From positions 1 to 40,199 of the forward strand of contig JAODBC010000008.1 in the NCBI GenBank assembly GCA_025463765.1: DNA of 40,199 nucleotides, in the 5' to 3' direction. Shown here in pieces: positions 1 to 9,095 of the stretch (positions are counted from its first letter, which is position 1; each line of letters starts with the position of its first letter). The DNA comes from Subtercola sp. (GTDB lineage Bacteria; Actinomycetota; Actinomycetes; Actinomycetales; Microbacteriaceae). The notes beneath the pieces are model-generated. The model had not been told where the DNA came from and did no database searches. It was given only the letters and a program-made list of their open reading frames with translations. The translations under genes were made by a program, and so were the position numbers.

Positions 1-135
1 CGACGCGGTGGCGACGCCGGCGACCGCCCCCGTGACGGCCAGGGCCGTCGGCCGCAACCGCGCCGCGGTGGCCGCGCGAGCGCTGCGCGGCGGCCGGCTG
101 TTGCGGTGCTCGCGACGCGTGGTGGGAGTAGTCAT
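1..135 (-). CDS. N-terminal start of a gene running off the window, probably DUF58 family protein (partial)
   Basis: An ATG at 135 on the minus strand opens a frame without stops to the window edge (45 codons). The visible peptide is basic and rich in Arg, Ala and Thr (it begins MTTPTTRREH) and turns hydrophobic near the edge, as expected for a cytoplasmic tail leading into a first membrane helix. It lies 155 nt downstream of a moxR gene on the same strand. In actinobacteria the gene after moxR is usually a DUF58 (vWA-like) membrane protein followed by a transglutaminase-like protein, and that context is the only basis for the family guess. The conserved DUF58 motifs would lie outside the window. 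The existence of a coding start is moderately supported and the function is inferred. Confidence 0.45.
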   Translation of the reverse strand, partial: MTTPTTRREHRNSRPPRSARAATAARLRPTALAVTGAVAGVATAS

Positions 136-193
136 GGGTGGCGGGGTTCCAGGGTGGGAGTGCAATGGCGGGTCTGATGGGTTCCGGTGGCGA

Positions 194-258
194 TTTCGTA
201 GGAGGGTTCGCTAGGGAAACGGGCTACAGCCGTCACCCGGTCGGTTTCTCCTACGAAA
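194..258. repeat. Inverted repeat in the moxR to downstream-gene spacer
   Basis: The arms TTTCGTAGGAG (194-204) and CTCCTACGAAA (248-258) are exact reverse complements of 11 nt separated by 43 nt. The element occupies most of the 155-nt spacer between the moxR stop (291) and the next minus-strand start (135). It has no U-run, so it is not a classical intrinsic terminator. It could be an RNA structure that sets relative expression in the operon, or a protein-binding inverted repeat. Confidence 0.45.
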
Positions 259-290
259 ACTGGGGGCGGCGTGGCGCGACGCGTGGGCCA

Positions 291-1277
<987 letters not shown>

Positions 1278-1296
1278 CGGGTAACTCTTCTCTGTG

Positions 1297-1326
1297 TGCC
1301 GTCTGTCATGGTGCCGTCTGTCATGG
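1297..1326. repeat. Perfect tandem duplication of a 15-nt unit
   Basis: The unit TGCCGTCTGTCATGG occurs at 1297-1311 and again, identical and adjacent, at 1312-1326, in the 88-nt spacer between the giant surface-protein gene and moxR. It contains no start with a convincing reading frame. It probably arose by slippage; a regulatory role is unproven. Confidence 0.8.
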
Positions 1327-1365
1327 TTCCGGATGCCCGCCCCGGGCGCGCTCGCTCTGAAATTC

Positions 1366-4300
1366 TCATTTCAGCTGTGCCCCCACCCCGTTGCAGCTGA
1401 CGTAATTCGTCTGGTTCGACATCGAGTACTGCGTGCCGGCCTGATCGTTGGTCCACCAGCCCGGGGTCTTCGTGCCGCTGCCGTTGCTGAGGTCGATGCT
1501 GGTCGTGAGTGTTCCATCACTGGTGCGCGACACGAACTGGCAGGTCACAGAGCCGTCGTCGACGAAGCCGGAGACCGAGATCTTGATCAGCTGGCATTGC
1601 GGGTTGCCCGGGTGCGCTGCCGTGCAGTCGCCGCCTCGGGAGATGTAGACGTTCTTTGCTGGCGCGGCATCCGAGCTCGCCGACGCCGAGCTCTCACCGC
1701 TCGTCTGCCCGGCCGCGTCGACCGTGCGGGCGCTGATCGAGTGCGATTCGCTGTAGCCGGCAGACACCGAACGGCTGCCTCCCCCCGCGCCGACGTTCTC
1801 CCAACCACCACCGTCGATACTGATCTCGATGTGAAAGTCCTGCCCATTGCGCGTAGGAGCCGACCAGTTCAGCGTGACGCTCTTGTTGCCGCCCGAGGCG
1901 CTCGTTCCCGGCTTGCCGGGGGCGCCGTACGGCGCGACGGTGTTCGACGACGCGCTCGCATCGCCCTCATAGCTCTCGCCGTCGAGCTGGGTGACCGCAC
2001 GCACCTTCACGCTGTAGGTGTTGTTGTTCGAGACTCCGCTGGTGATCACGTGATCGCCCGGCATGCTCGTCCAGCCGCCGCCGTTGAGGCTGTACTGATA
2101 CGAAAGCTCGCCGGCCTTCGCGCCGTTTCCCGCTGCCGGGTTGTACGAGACGGTGACCTGGTTGTCACCCGCTGCGAGGCTCACACCGCTGGGAGCACCG
2201 GGCGCGACGAACGCGCGCCGCGGCGCCGACTGTGCGCCCACGTCGCTCACGCCGGCCTTGTTGGTCGCGGTGAGGGCGAAGGTGTAATCCGTCTCCGAGA
2301 TGTCAACCGTGACGGCTTGCGAGGTCGCTCCGCCACCCTCGGGAATCGTGCGCACCACCGATCCACCGCGCAGCACCTGCAGCGAGTACGCCGAGATCGG
2401 GTCGCCGTTGGCGTTCGGAGCGCTCCAGTTCACCTGCAGCTGGGCCTGGTTTCCCACGGGGGCGAGTCTGGTGGTGGTGGGTGCCGCCGGGGCATCCGGA
2501 ACCCCGGCCGGAATCTCGGTGGCCGAGTAGGGGCTGAAGTCGCTGGGGTCGGGCGCCCGGTTCACGGCCTGAACGCGCACCTGGTAGGCGACGCCGTTCT
2601 CGAGGCCGTTCCAGACGAGCGAGTTACCTGTGACGCCGGTCTTCTGCACGGCTCCGAGCGCGGGCGCCGGCGAGATCTCGAGGTTGTACGAGGTGACCGG
2701 CGAGCCCGTGGTCGGCGGGGTGATCCAGTTCACGGTGAGGCTCTTGTCGCCGAAGATGAGGGTCGGCGCTGCGGGCTGGCTCGGCCGGGCATCCGGTCTC
2801 GCGATCGCCGAGGCGGGCGAGGCGTCAGAGGTGCCAACGGCGTTGGTCGCCTTCACCGTGAAGGTGTATTCGACGTTGTTCGTGAGGCCGTCGAGCGTGC
2901 ACGTGGTCGACTGGCACTGCTTGGTGTAGCCCTGCGGGCTCGAGACGGTGTACCCGGTGATGGGTGAGCCGTTGTCGCTTGGCGGGGTCCACGAGAGCAC
3001 CACCGTCTTGTCTTGAATCGAGGTGACGCTCGGGGTGGTCACGGCGTCGGGCTTGCCCTGCACGGTGAGGCGGATGCGGCCATCGGCCTCGCGGGCAGGG
3101 TCGCCCGTCGAATCCACGATGCGATAGCGCACCACGAGCGTGCCGACGTAGTCGGAGGCCGGGGTGACGTCGACCTGGCTGCCGTTCACCGTGGCGGTTC
3201 CGTTGCCGGTCTCGACCACCGCGTCGAGAATCTTCAGCGGCGTCTCGGGGTAGGGGTTGTAGTCGTTCGTCAGCACGTCGACCGAGCGTGTCTTGCCCTG
3301 ATCGGCCTGCGGAATGACGTCGTCTGTCGCGGTGGGCAGCGGCCGCGTCGACGTGAGCACATTCACGGTGATCGCGCCGGTGCCGGGCGCACTCGTGCCG
3401 TCGGTGACCTGAATCTGGAAGGTCGAGGTGCCCTTGGCGGCCGATCCACTGGCCGAGACGCTCAGCGTCTGGCCGTCGATCGAGGCGTTGATGCCAGAGT
3501 TCGGCGAGCCGACGACCGAGTAGGCGAGCTTCTCGAGGTCACCCTGATCGGGGTCGCGTGAGAGCGTTCGCAAGTTCAGCTTGTCTGGGTCGCCGCCCGG
3601 CGAGACGTTGACGGTGCCACCGATGAAGGTCGGCGAGATGTTCGTGGTCGAGACCACCGTGATGGGGATGACGAGGGTCGACTTGTGGCCGGCGGGGTCG
3701 TCGGGCCCGGTGCCGTCGGTCACCTCGAAGCTCAGCGCGTCGGGGCCGTAGTACCCGGCGGCTGACGTGTAACTCATGGTCGTCTCGTCGGTGACCAGCG
3801 AAGCACCATTGGCGTGCCCCGCGCTCACCTTGCCGGCCTCGGTGATGCGCGGGGTCTTGCCGCTGGCCACGACCACGTAGTCGCTGAGCGGCACGCTGAT
3901 GGTCTCGCCGCTGTTCACCGTGATCGGCTTCACGCCCGGTTTCAGCGTGGGGTACACGTTCGCCGAACCCGGCACGAAGATGAAGGCCGAGGCGGTGAGC
4001 CCGTCGACGTCGGTCACCGTGTAGGTGATGATCTGGGCATCCGGAGTCAGGGTGACCGTCACCTGGTTGTCGCTCGTGACGCTCGCGTTGGGGTCGTTCG
4101 TGCTCACCGTGAGGTCGTCGACGGTGCCGTCGGGGTCGTCGTCGTTCTCACGCACGGGAACCGTCGTGGTGCTCTTGCCGACCACGTCGCCGGCCTGTAC
4201 GACGTCGTCACGGGCGATCGGCGCGACGAGCGGGGCGGTCGGGCTCACCGTCACGAGCAACGGCCCGACCGCGGTGGCGCCGTACTGGTCGACGATCGTG

Positions 4301-7300
4301 TACTGCACCGTGTAGTCGCCGGGTGTCGAGGGAGCCGTGATGACGGCCTGACCGCGCTTCACTGTGGCAGTGACCCCGTCGGGCACCTGAAAGGCGTTCT
4401 CGCGCAGCGCGATCGGGTCGCCGTCGGGGTCGGAGTCGTTTGCGAGCACGTCGACCGCTACGGTTCGGCCCGGGCGCACGCTCACCGCGTCGGGTACTGC
4501 GTACGGAGCCTGGTTGGCGCTCGCCGAAGGAACGATGCCGACCTGCACCGTGGCAGTGGCCGATGCGCCGAGTCGATCGCGAACAACATAAGTAAAGGTG
4601 TCGGTGCCCACCGAGCTCGGGTAGGCCTCGTACTCGAGCCACGACTCGCCCACGCTCGTGATGCGCCCCTTCGAGGGCGCGGTGCCCTGCCCGATGAGCT
4701 GCACCGAGTCGCCGTCGGGGTCGATGCCGTCGAGTGGAATCGGAATGCGCACCGTCGTGCCCTGCAGCGCCCGCACCGTGACATCGTGCGGTCTGGGCGC
4801 TGAGTTCGCCCCCGCGTCGGCCGCAATGATCTGAATCGTCACGTACCCGGCGTCGCGCTGGCCCGAGCTGTCAACGACCTCGTAAGTGGCGTAGACCGTC
4901 TTCGCCACCGGCCCCGCCCTGAAGCGCAGCGTGTTCTGGTCGACGAACATGTCGCCGTCGGCCGGGGCGATGAGCGGCTGAATGAGGGTGGGCGAGAGCG
5001 TGATGACGTCGCCATTCGGGCTGTAGTCGTTGTCGAGCACGTGGATGGTCGCCACATCGCCCGCGCGCACGACCACCGAGTCGTCCACGGCAACCGGCGG
5101 AAGCAACTTCGCAGGCGCCGGAATCGGAATCACGAACACCTCGCCGACGGCCGACTTCGTGCCGTTCGTCACCGTGTAGTGGATGGTGATGGGCGAGGTG
5201 ATGCCCGGGCTGTCGGTGACTCGCAGGGTCTCGTGTTGCAGCACCTCGACCGACACCCCCGAGTCAGCCGGATTGTCGATGGACTGCACGGCCAGAATGC
5301 CGCCGGCGGGGTCGAAGTCGTTCGCCAGCACGTTCACGAGCACGCTGTGGCCTTTGGTGAGCAACGCCACGTCGCGCACGGCGATCGGAGGGTCATCCGG
5401 TGCCACATTGTTCAGAACATCCACTCGCACCAGGCCCTGAGCCGTCTTCGGCCCGTCGGTCACGAGGTAGGGAATGTAATAGGTACCGGCGTTCGGCGAG
5501 ATGAACGTGAAGGTGCCGGTCGTGTAGTCGGGGGTCGCGGTGGCGCCCGTGACCTCGTTGATCTTCGCGAGCCGCAGCACGGCACCGCTCGGGCTGAGGT
5601 CGTTCGCGAGCGGCGACACGGTGACCTGCTGGTTGGGGCGGGTGACGTAGTGGTCGGCGTTGGTTACGGGGGCGAGGGTTCCGGATGCCCGAACCTCGAA
5701 GTGAATCGTTCCCTCGGTGTCGAGCGCGCCGTCAGAGACGACGACCTTCACGTCTTTGCGGCCCGTGTCGGCGTCGAGGGCCGTGAAGGTGATCTGGCCG
5801 TCGGCCCGGAATTGCACCTGGTTGGCACCGTCGGCCGTGGCCGACTTGATGTACATGTCGTCGCCGTCGGGGTCGATCCAGTCGGGCAGCACGTTGTACG
5901 AAACGGTCGAGTTCTGTTCCACCGGAATGGTCGCGACGCGCTTCTGCGCGGGCGCGCCGTTGGTGCCGGGGGCGCTGACCGTGAGCGTCACCTTCGCCGT
6001 AGCCTGGCCGCCGCGGCCGTCGTCGACCGAGTACTGGAAGGTGGCGCTTCCGCTCGCATCGGCGGGCACGGTGATCTGAAGAGCCGCGCCGCCCAGAATC
6101 GACTCGACTGTGCCCATGGTCGGCTGGCTGCCGCTGAGCGTCGCGGTGAGCACGTCGCCGTCGGCATCGGAGTCGTTGTCGAGAACGGGCAGCACGGTGG
6201 TGCGGCCCGCGCGCACACCGAACTTATCGTCGACCGCGATGGGCGGGGTGTTCTGGTCTGTGCGGTTGGGCAGCGTCTGCTGCAGCTGGTCTTCGGTGCT
6301 CTCGTCGGTGTCGTCGGTCTGGTTCTGGTCGGGCGGGGGCACCACGTCGTCCCAGTTCTCGACCTTCTTCATGTTCTGGTTGACGAGCCAGACGGCACCG
6401 CTCGTGAGGTCGTTCAGCACCACGACGTCACGATTGACACGAAACACGAGGTCGGCGTTGTCGGGCAGCCCGTCGATCGAGCTCGCGACGTCATTCGCTG
6501 TGCCGCTGCAGTCGCGCACGTAGGTCGAGGCGCCTGCCCAGGCGCCGTAGGCGCAGCCGCCCAGAAACACGGGCGGCGCCGGCTTGCCGGGTTTGCCCGA
6601 GTCGACGGTGATCGCGGCAGAACCGTCGAGCGGCTGTTCGATGAGCTGGCTGGTCGTGGCGATGAGCACCGACGAGGAATCCGGCCCGTTCTGCTGCAGG
6701 ATGCCCCCCTTCGAGTTCGCCACCGTGACCTGTTTGCCGCCCGGGAGGTAGGCCACCCCGTTCACGGTGTCGAAGACCACCGCGTTCGAGCCGACCGTGG
6801 CCAATGAGAGCTGTGCATCATCCGGAATCTGCGGCAGCGTCGCCGTCACCGGGTCGCCCGCAGTGCCCTGGCTGTCGACGGGAATCGTGACGAGCTGGCC
6901 GTCGGCGAGCGAGAGCCCGTGAATGTCGCCGTTCGCGTCGACCGTGGCCGAGGCGCCCGCGCCGAGCTTGTAGAGCGGCAGATCGGGGTTCGCCGAGAAG
7001 TTCGACACGCCTTCTGCCGTGCTGTCGTACAGCGAGCCCGTCGCGGTGTCGAGCACCGACACCGTGCTGCCGCCCATGCTCACCTGCGACTGGGCGGGAA
7101 TCGCCACGGGGTTGCCGAGCGACACGGTGGCCGCATCGACGTTGCTCATCGTCGCCGAACTCGGGTCGACGGCGATGACGTCGTTGCCATTCTGCAGAAT
7201 GTCGAAGGTGCCGCTGGTCATCTTCAGGCCGCTGTCGAGCACCTGCGACTGGTAGTTGAGGTGACCGAGCAGCAACCCGCTGGGCTTGGTCACCCAGACG

Positions 7301-7443
7301 CCGCCGTCGTTCAGCTGCACGTTCGCGGTGGTGATGCCCTGGTAGAGCAGGGCCATCGTGGTGACGCCGAGAGTGATGGCAGTGACCGTCGCCACCGAAG
7401 CAGTCGTCGCTTTACGGCGGCGAATGGCTTCGAATAGCCGCAC
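1366..7443 (-). CDS. Giant surface protein with cadherin/Ig-like (tandem-95 type) repeats and Fn3 domains
   Basis: A 2,025-residue protein. The GTG at 7443 is chosen because a basic segment (VRLFEAIRRRK) and one transmembrane helix (about residues 12-34) follow it; a GGGGG stretch lies about 8 nt upstream. Residues about 35-365 have repeated Val/Asp/Gly beta-strand patterns resembling a propeller. An acidic, Pro/Gln/Thr-rich linker follows (about 368-400). About 11 repeats of roughly 90-100 residues then carry signatures such as AVDD near the start and DNDxDxDGD, typical of cadherin/VCBS/Ig-like calcium-binding repeats. From about 1465, five Fn3 domains show W-x-P-P and Y-x-V/L patterns. The C-terminal roughly 95 residues contain four Cys, possibly disulfide-bonded. 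No LPxTG-like signal is present, so the protein is likely anchored by its N-terminal helix with the repeats outside the cell. It heads an operon-like set with moxR. Adhesion or cell-envelope scaffolding is inferred from architecture only. Confidence 0.88.
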   Translation of the reverse strand: MRLFEAIRRRKATTASVATVTAITLGVTTMALLYQGITTANVQLNDGGVWVTKPSGLLLGHLNYQSQVLDSGLKMTSGTFDILQNGNDVIAVDPSSATMSNVDAATVSLGNPVAIPAQSQVSMGGSTVSVLDTATGSLYDSTAEGVSNFSANPDLPLYKLGAGASATVDANGDIHGLSLADGQLVTIPVDSQGTAGDPVTATLPQIPDDAQLSLATVGSNAVVFDTVNGVAYLPGGKQVTVANSKGGILQQNGPDSSSVLIATTSQLIEQPLDGSAAITVDSGKPGKPAPPVFLGGCAYGAWAGASTYVRDCSGTANDVASSIDGLPDNADLVFRVNRDVVVLNDLTSGAVWLVNQNMKKVENWDDVVPPPDQNQTDDTDESTEDQLQQTLPNRTDQNTPPIAVDDKFGVRAGRTTVLPVLDNDSDADGDVLTATLSGSQPTMGTVESILGGAALQITVPADASGSATFQYSVDDGRGGQATAKVTLTVSAPGTNGAPAQKRVATIPVEQNSTVSYNVLPDWIDPDGDDMYIKSATADGANQVQFRADGQITFTALDADTGRKDVKVVVSDGALDTEGTIHFEVRASGTLAPVTNADHYVTRPNQQVTVSPLANDLSPSGAVLRLAKINEVTGATATPDYTTGTFTFISPNAGTYYIPYLVTDGPKTAQGLVRVDVLNNVAPDDPPIAVRDVALLTKGHSVLVNVLANDFDPAGGILAVQSIDNPADSGVSVEVLQHETLRVTDSPGITSPITIHYTVTNGTKSAVGEVFVIPIPAPAKLLPPVAVDDSVVVRAGDVATIHVLDNDYSPNGDVITLSPTLIQPLIAPADGDMFVDQNTLRFRAGPVAKTVYATYEVVDSSGQRDAGYVTIQIIAADAGANSAPRPHDVTVRALQGTTVRIPIPLDGIDPDGDSVQLIGQGTAPSKGRITSVGESWLEYEAYPSSVGTDTFTYVVRDRLGASATATVQVGIVPSASANQAPYAVPDAVSVRPGRTVAVDVLANDSDPDGDPIALRENAFQVPDGVTATVKRGQAVITAPSTPGDYTVQYTIVDQYGATAVGPLLVTVSPTAPLVAPIARDDVVQAGDVVGKSTTTVPVRENDDDPDGTVDDLTVSTNDPNASVTSDNQVTVTLTPDAQIITYTVTDVDGLTASAFIFVPGSANVYPTLKPGVKPITVNSGETISVPLSDYVVVASGKTPRITEAGKVSAGHANGASLVTDETTMSYTSAAGYYGPDALSFEVTDGTGPDDPAGHKSTLVIPITVVSTTNISPTFIGGTVNVSPGGDPDKLNLRTLSRDPDQGDLEKLAYSVVGSPNSGINASIDGQTLSVSASGSAAKGTSTFQIQVTDGTSAPGTGAITVNVLTSTRPLPTATDDVIPQADQGKTRSVDVLTNDYNPYPETPLKILDAVVETGNGTATVNGSQVDVTPASDYVGTLVVRYRIVDSTGDPAREADGRIRLTVQGKPDAVTTPSVTSIQDKTVVLSWTPPSDNGSPITGYTVSSPQGYTKQCQSTTCTLDGLTNNVEYTFTVKATNAVGTSDASPASAIARPDARPSQPAAPTLIFGDKSLTVNWITPPTTGSPVTSYNLEISPAPALGAVQKTGVTGNSLVWNGLENGVAYQVRVQAVNRAPDPSDFSPYSATEIPAGVPDAPAAPTTTRLAPVGNQAQLQVNWSAPNANGDPISAYSLQVLRGGSVVRTIPEGGGATSQAVTVDISETDYTFALTATNKAGVSDVGAQSAPRRAFVAPGAPSGVSLAAGDNQVTVSYNPAAGNGAKAGELSYQYSLNGGGWTSMPGDHVITSGVSNNNTYSVKVRAVTQLDGESYEGDASASSNTVAPYGAPGKPGTSASGGNKSVTLNWSAPTRNGQDFHIEISIDGGGWENVGAGGGSRSVSAGYSESHSISARTVDAAGQTSGESSASASSDAAPAKNVYISRGGDCTAAHPGNPQCQLIKISVSGFVDDGSVTCQFVSRTSDGTLTTSIDLSNGSGTKTPGWWTNDQAGTQYSMSNQTNYVSCNGVGAQLK

Positions 7444-7520
7444 ACGACCCCCGAGATTGTTGTGGAATGCATAACAAGTGAAACACGAGATATGAATTCG
7501 CCCTAAAGAGGTGACATCAC

Positions 7521-7550
7521 TTGACGTTATTCGTGAGCATTTGCTAGACC
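7521..7550 (+). promoter_or_regulatory. Candidate sigma-A-type promoter for the MBL-fold hydrolase
   Basis: TTGACG at 7521-7526 is followed after 18 nt by TAGACC (7545-7550), in the only relatively AT-rich part of the divergent spacer 7444-7675. A GTGACATCAC palindrome (7511-7520) directly abuts the -35 box and could be an operator. Transcription from here would give a leader of about 120 nt. This is pattern-based only. Confidence 0.3.
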
Positions 7551-7563
7551 GCGTCGATCTGCC

Positions 7564-7620
7564 GTGTCGGCGTCTCGTGTCGGCGGCTCGTCGGCGCCTC
7601 GTCGGCGCGTCGTCGGCGTC
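7564..7620. repeat. Degenerate tandem repeats of a GTCGGCG core
   Basis: Five adjacent units of 9-13 nt share the core GTCGGCG (starts at 7564, 7577, 7590, 7601 and 7612). They lie in the putative 5' leader of the MBL-fold gene and upstream of the divergent giant surface-protein gene. Their role is unknown. Confidence 0.6.
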
Positions 7621-7675
7621 GCCGCCAGGGCACTGGCCGCCGTCTCGGCACGCTCGCCTCGATAGGCTCGGCGGT

Positions 7676-8566
7676 ATGCAGCTCACCATTCTCGGAACCG
7701 CGACGCCGTACCCCGTGCCCGGCAATGCCTGTTCGGGTTACCTGCTGCAGGGCGGTTCGACCTCCCTCTGGATCGACGCCGGCACCGGCACGCTCGCCGA
7801 ACTGCAGCGGCACATCGCCCTCACCGACCTCGACGCCATCTTCATCTCGCACCGGCATGCCGACCACACCGCCGACCTGCTCGTGGCGTACTACGCCCTG
7901 CGGTTCAGTTCGCTGTCGGCTGGCTCGCCGTGGGTCGGGGCTGCATCGGCGCCGAATGCCCGACCGCAGCCCGGGCCGCGGCGACGCATTCCCGTGTTCG
8001 GGCCCGGGGCGCTCGTCGATCGTCTGGCCGAATTCTTGGGCCCGGATGCTCTGCAGGGCCTGCACGAGGTGTTCGACTTCACCGAAATGAGCGGGTGGGC
8101 AGACGCCGTCGTGGGTGACCTGGCGCTGTCGTGGGGGCCTGTTTCGCACGGAGTTCCGGCGTTCGCGCTCACCGTGCGGGGGCCGGGTGGGGCGGCACTC
8201 TCCACTCGTGCCTCCACCACTGGTCCCTCGACCTCCCCCACCTCGACCACCCGTGCCTCCACCTCCCCTCCCTCCACGTTCACTTACTCGGGCGACACCG
8301 CTCCCTGCATCTCCTTGGTCGAGATGGCCGAAGAGTCGAGCGTGCTGCTCTGCGAAGTCGGCTACAACCGCGACGCCCTCGGCGAGCCGGCCGTGCACCA
8401 CACCCCCGAAGACGCCGGTCGCACTGGGACGGCCGCCGGTGTCTCCACGATCATCCTGACCCACATCGCCGACGATCTCGCGCCGGCCGATGCTGCTCGT
8501 CGTGCTTCCGCCCACTTCGCGGGCACCGTCGAGCTCGCCGTGCCGGGGCTGACCTTCAGCGTCTGA
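7676..8566 (+). CDS. Metallo-beta-lactamase-fold hydrolase (RNase Z-like)
   Basis: A 296-residue protein starting MQLTILGTAT, the typical first beta strand of MBL-fold hydrolases. The metal motif HxHxDH is at H59, H61, D63 and H64, with later conserved-looking His (SHGVP), Asp (YSGDT) and His (ILTHI) residues, so a dinuclear zinc site appears complete. The overall pattern is closest to RNase Z/arylsulfatase-like members; the substrate cannot be told from sequence. The ATG at 7676 is preferred because upstream in-frame codons are Arg-rich and unlike the family. Unusual feature: between the SHGVP strand and the YSGDT strand sits a Ser/Thr/Pro-rich insertion of roughly 25 residues, encoded by a C/T-rich stretch with an internal repeat (about 8196-8280). 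It should form a surface loop. Confidence 0.85.
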   Translation: MQLTILGTATPYPVPGNACSGYLLQGGSTSLWIDAGTGTLAELQRHIALTDLDAIFISHRHADHTADLLVAYYALRFSSLSAGSPWVGAASAPNARPQPGPRRRIPVFGPGALVDRLAEFLGPDALQGLHEVFDFTEMSGWADAVVGDLALSWGPVSHGVPAFALTVRGPGGAALSTRASTTGPSTSPTSTTRASTSPPSTFTYSGDTAPCISLVEMAEESSVLLCEVGYNRDALGEPAVHHTPEDAGRTGTAAGVSTIILTHIADDLAPADAARRASAHFAGTVELAVPGLTFSV

Positions 8567-8598
8567 GCTCGTTGAGCTACTAGCTCGTTGACCTACTC
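8567..8598. repeat. Imperfect 16-nt tandem duplication after the MBL stop codon
   Basis: Units at 8567-8582 and 8583-8598 (GCTCGTTGAGCTACTA and a 14/16 match) begin immediately after the TGA of the MBL-fold gene. The second unit contains the stop codon of the minus-strand fragment 8593-8748. It is probably a local slippage product. Confidence 0.65.
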
Positions 8599-8748
8599 CC
8601 AGATGACCGAAACCCACGGCCGGTTGAAGTATCCGGCGTAGACCTTGTGCGATAGATAGTCGACGGCCAGGATGCCGATACTCAGGTCGCTGTATTCAAG
8701 GCCGCCAACCTGCAAAGTGCAGGCAGCCGAGAGCAGTTGGCTCAGGTG
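8593..8748 (-). pseudogene. C-terminal gene fragment, family unknown
   Basis: On the minus strand, an uninterrupted segment of 51 codons runs to a TAG at 8593 but begins directly after an in-frame TGA, with no ATG, GTG or TTG before the well-patterned part. The peptide reads as a plausible folded C-terminus (it contains LEYSDLSIGILAVDYLSHK and ends with FNRPWVSVIWE) and is richer in aromatic and hydrophobic residues than a shadow frame would be. I interpret it as the remnant of a truncated gene. I do not recognise the family. The surrounding 0.5 kb looks degraded. Confidence 0.35.
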
Positions 8749-8764
8749 TCAAGCCGATTGCTCG

Positions 8765-8989
8765 CTAGGGGCGTTCCGCGTCTTCATCGTCTTCCGGTTG
8801 GAGCTCCCATGGAAGGTCGTTCTCGGCGATCTGCGGCTCCTCCAGCGGAGGCTGATCGAACGGCCCGGCTTCGGCGGCTAAGCCTCCGACCTGAAGGCGC
8901 CCGGCCGACGCCAACGAGGATGACACGCCTGAGCGACGTTCGCTGTGGCGACCCAGAATGAGGCGGCGAAACCCTTCCATACTCGGCAT
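8765..8989 (-). CDS. Small hypothetical protein with acidic tail
   Basis: A 74-residue ORF starting MPSMEGFRRL, with an AAGG Shine-Dalgarno-like sequence 7 nt before the ATG at 8989. The N-terminal third is basic (RRLILGRHSERRSG), the middle is Ala/Gly-rich, and the tail is strongly acidic and Pro-rich (ENDLPWELQPEDDEDAERP), suggesting an intrinsically disordered protein. No family is recognised. It lies 106 nt downstream of the MATE gene on the same strand and ends 16 nt before the gene fragment 8593-8748. It could be a genuine small protein or part of the same decayed region. Confidence 0.4.
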   Translation of the reverse strand: MPSMEGFRRLILGRHSERRSGVSSSLASAGRLQVGGLAAEAGPFDQPPLEEPQIAENDLPWELQPEDDEDAERP

Positions 8990-9043
8990 GAACCAACCTT
9001 AGGGTGCACACCCGGTGATGCGACTTATTGCTGGCACGATGGC

Positions 9044-9073
9044 CACACTCGTCTACTTTCGTGGACGAGTGTG
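9044..9073 (-). terminator. Stem-loop after the MATE transporter gene (possible terminator)
   Basis: A perfect 10-bp stem (CACACTCGTC at 9044-9053 with GACGAGTGTG at 9064-9073) encloses a 10-nt loop and starts 22 nt beyond the MATE stop codon. The loop word TACTTTCGTGGAC is echoed just outside the stem as CACTTTCGTAGAC (9074-9086). There is no U-run, so termination efficiency is uncertain. Confidence 0.45.
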
Positions 9074-9095
9074 CACTTTCGTAGACGCGGCTACT

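Noticed and set aside
5041..6807. 588-codon plus-strand frame inside the giant gene
   Set aside because: Composition is Val/Arg/His-rich without domain signatures, and it mirrors the repeats of the minus-strand gene.
7444..7725. N-terminal extension of the giant surface protein beyond the GTG at 7443
   Set aside because: The 94 extra residues are Arg/Cys-rich and overlap the start of the divergent MBL-fold gene and its likely promoter; the GTG before the membrane helix gives a normal N-terminus.
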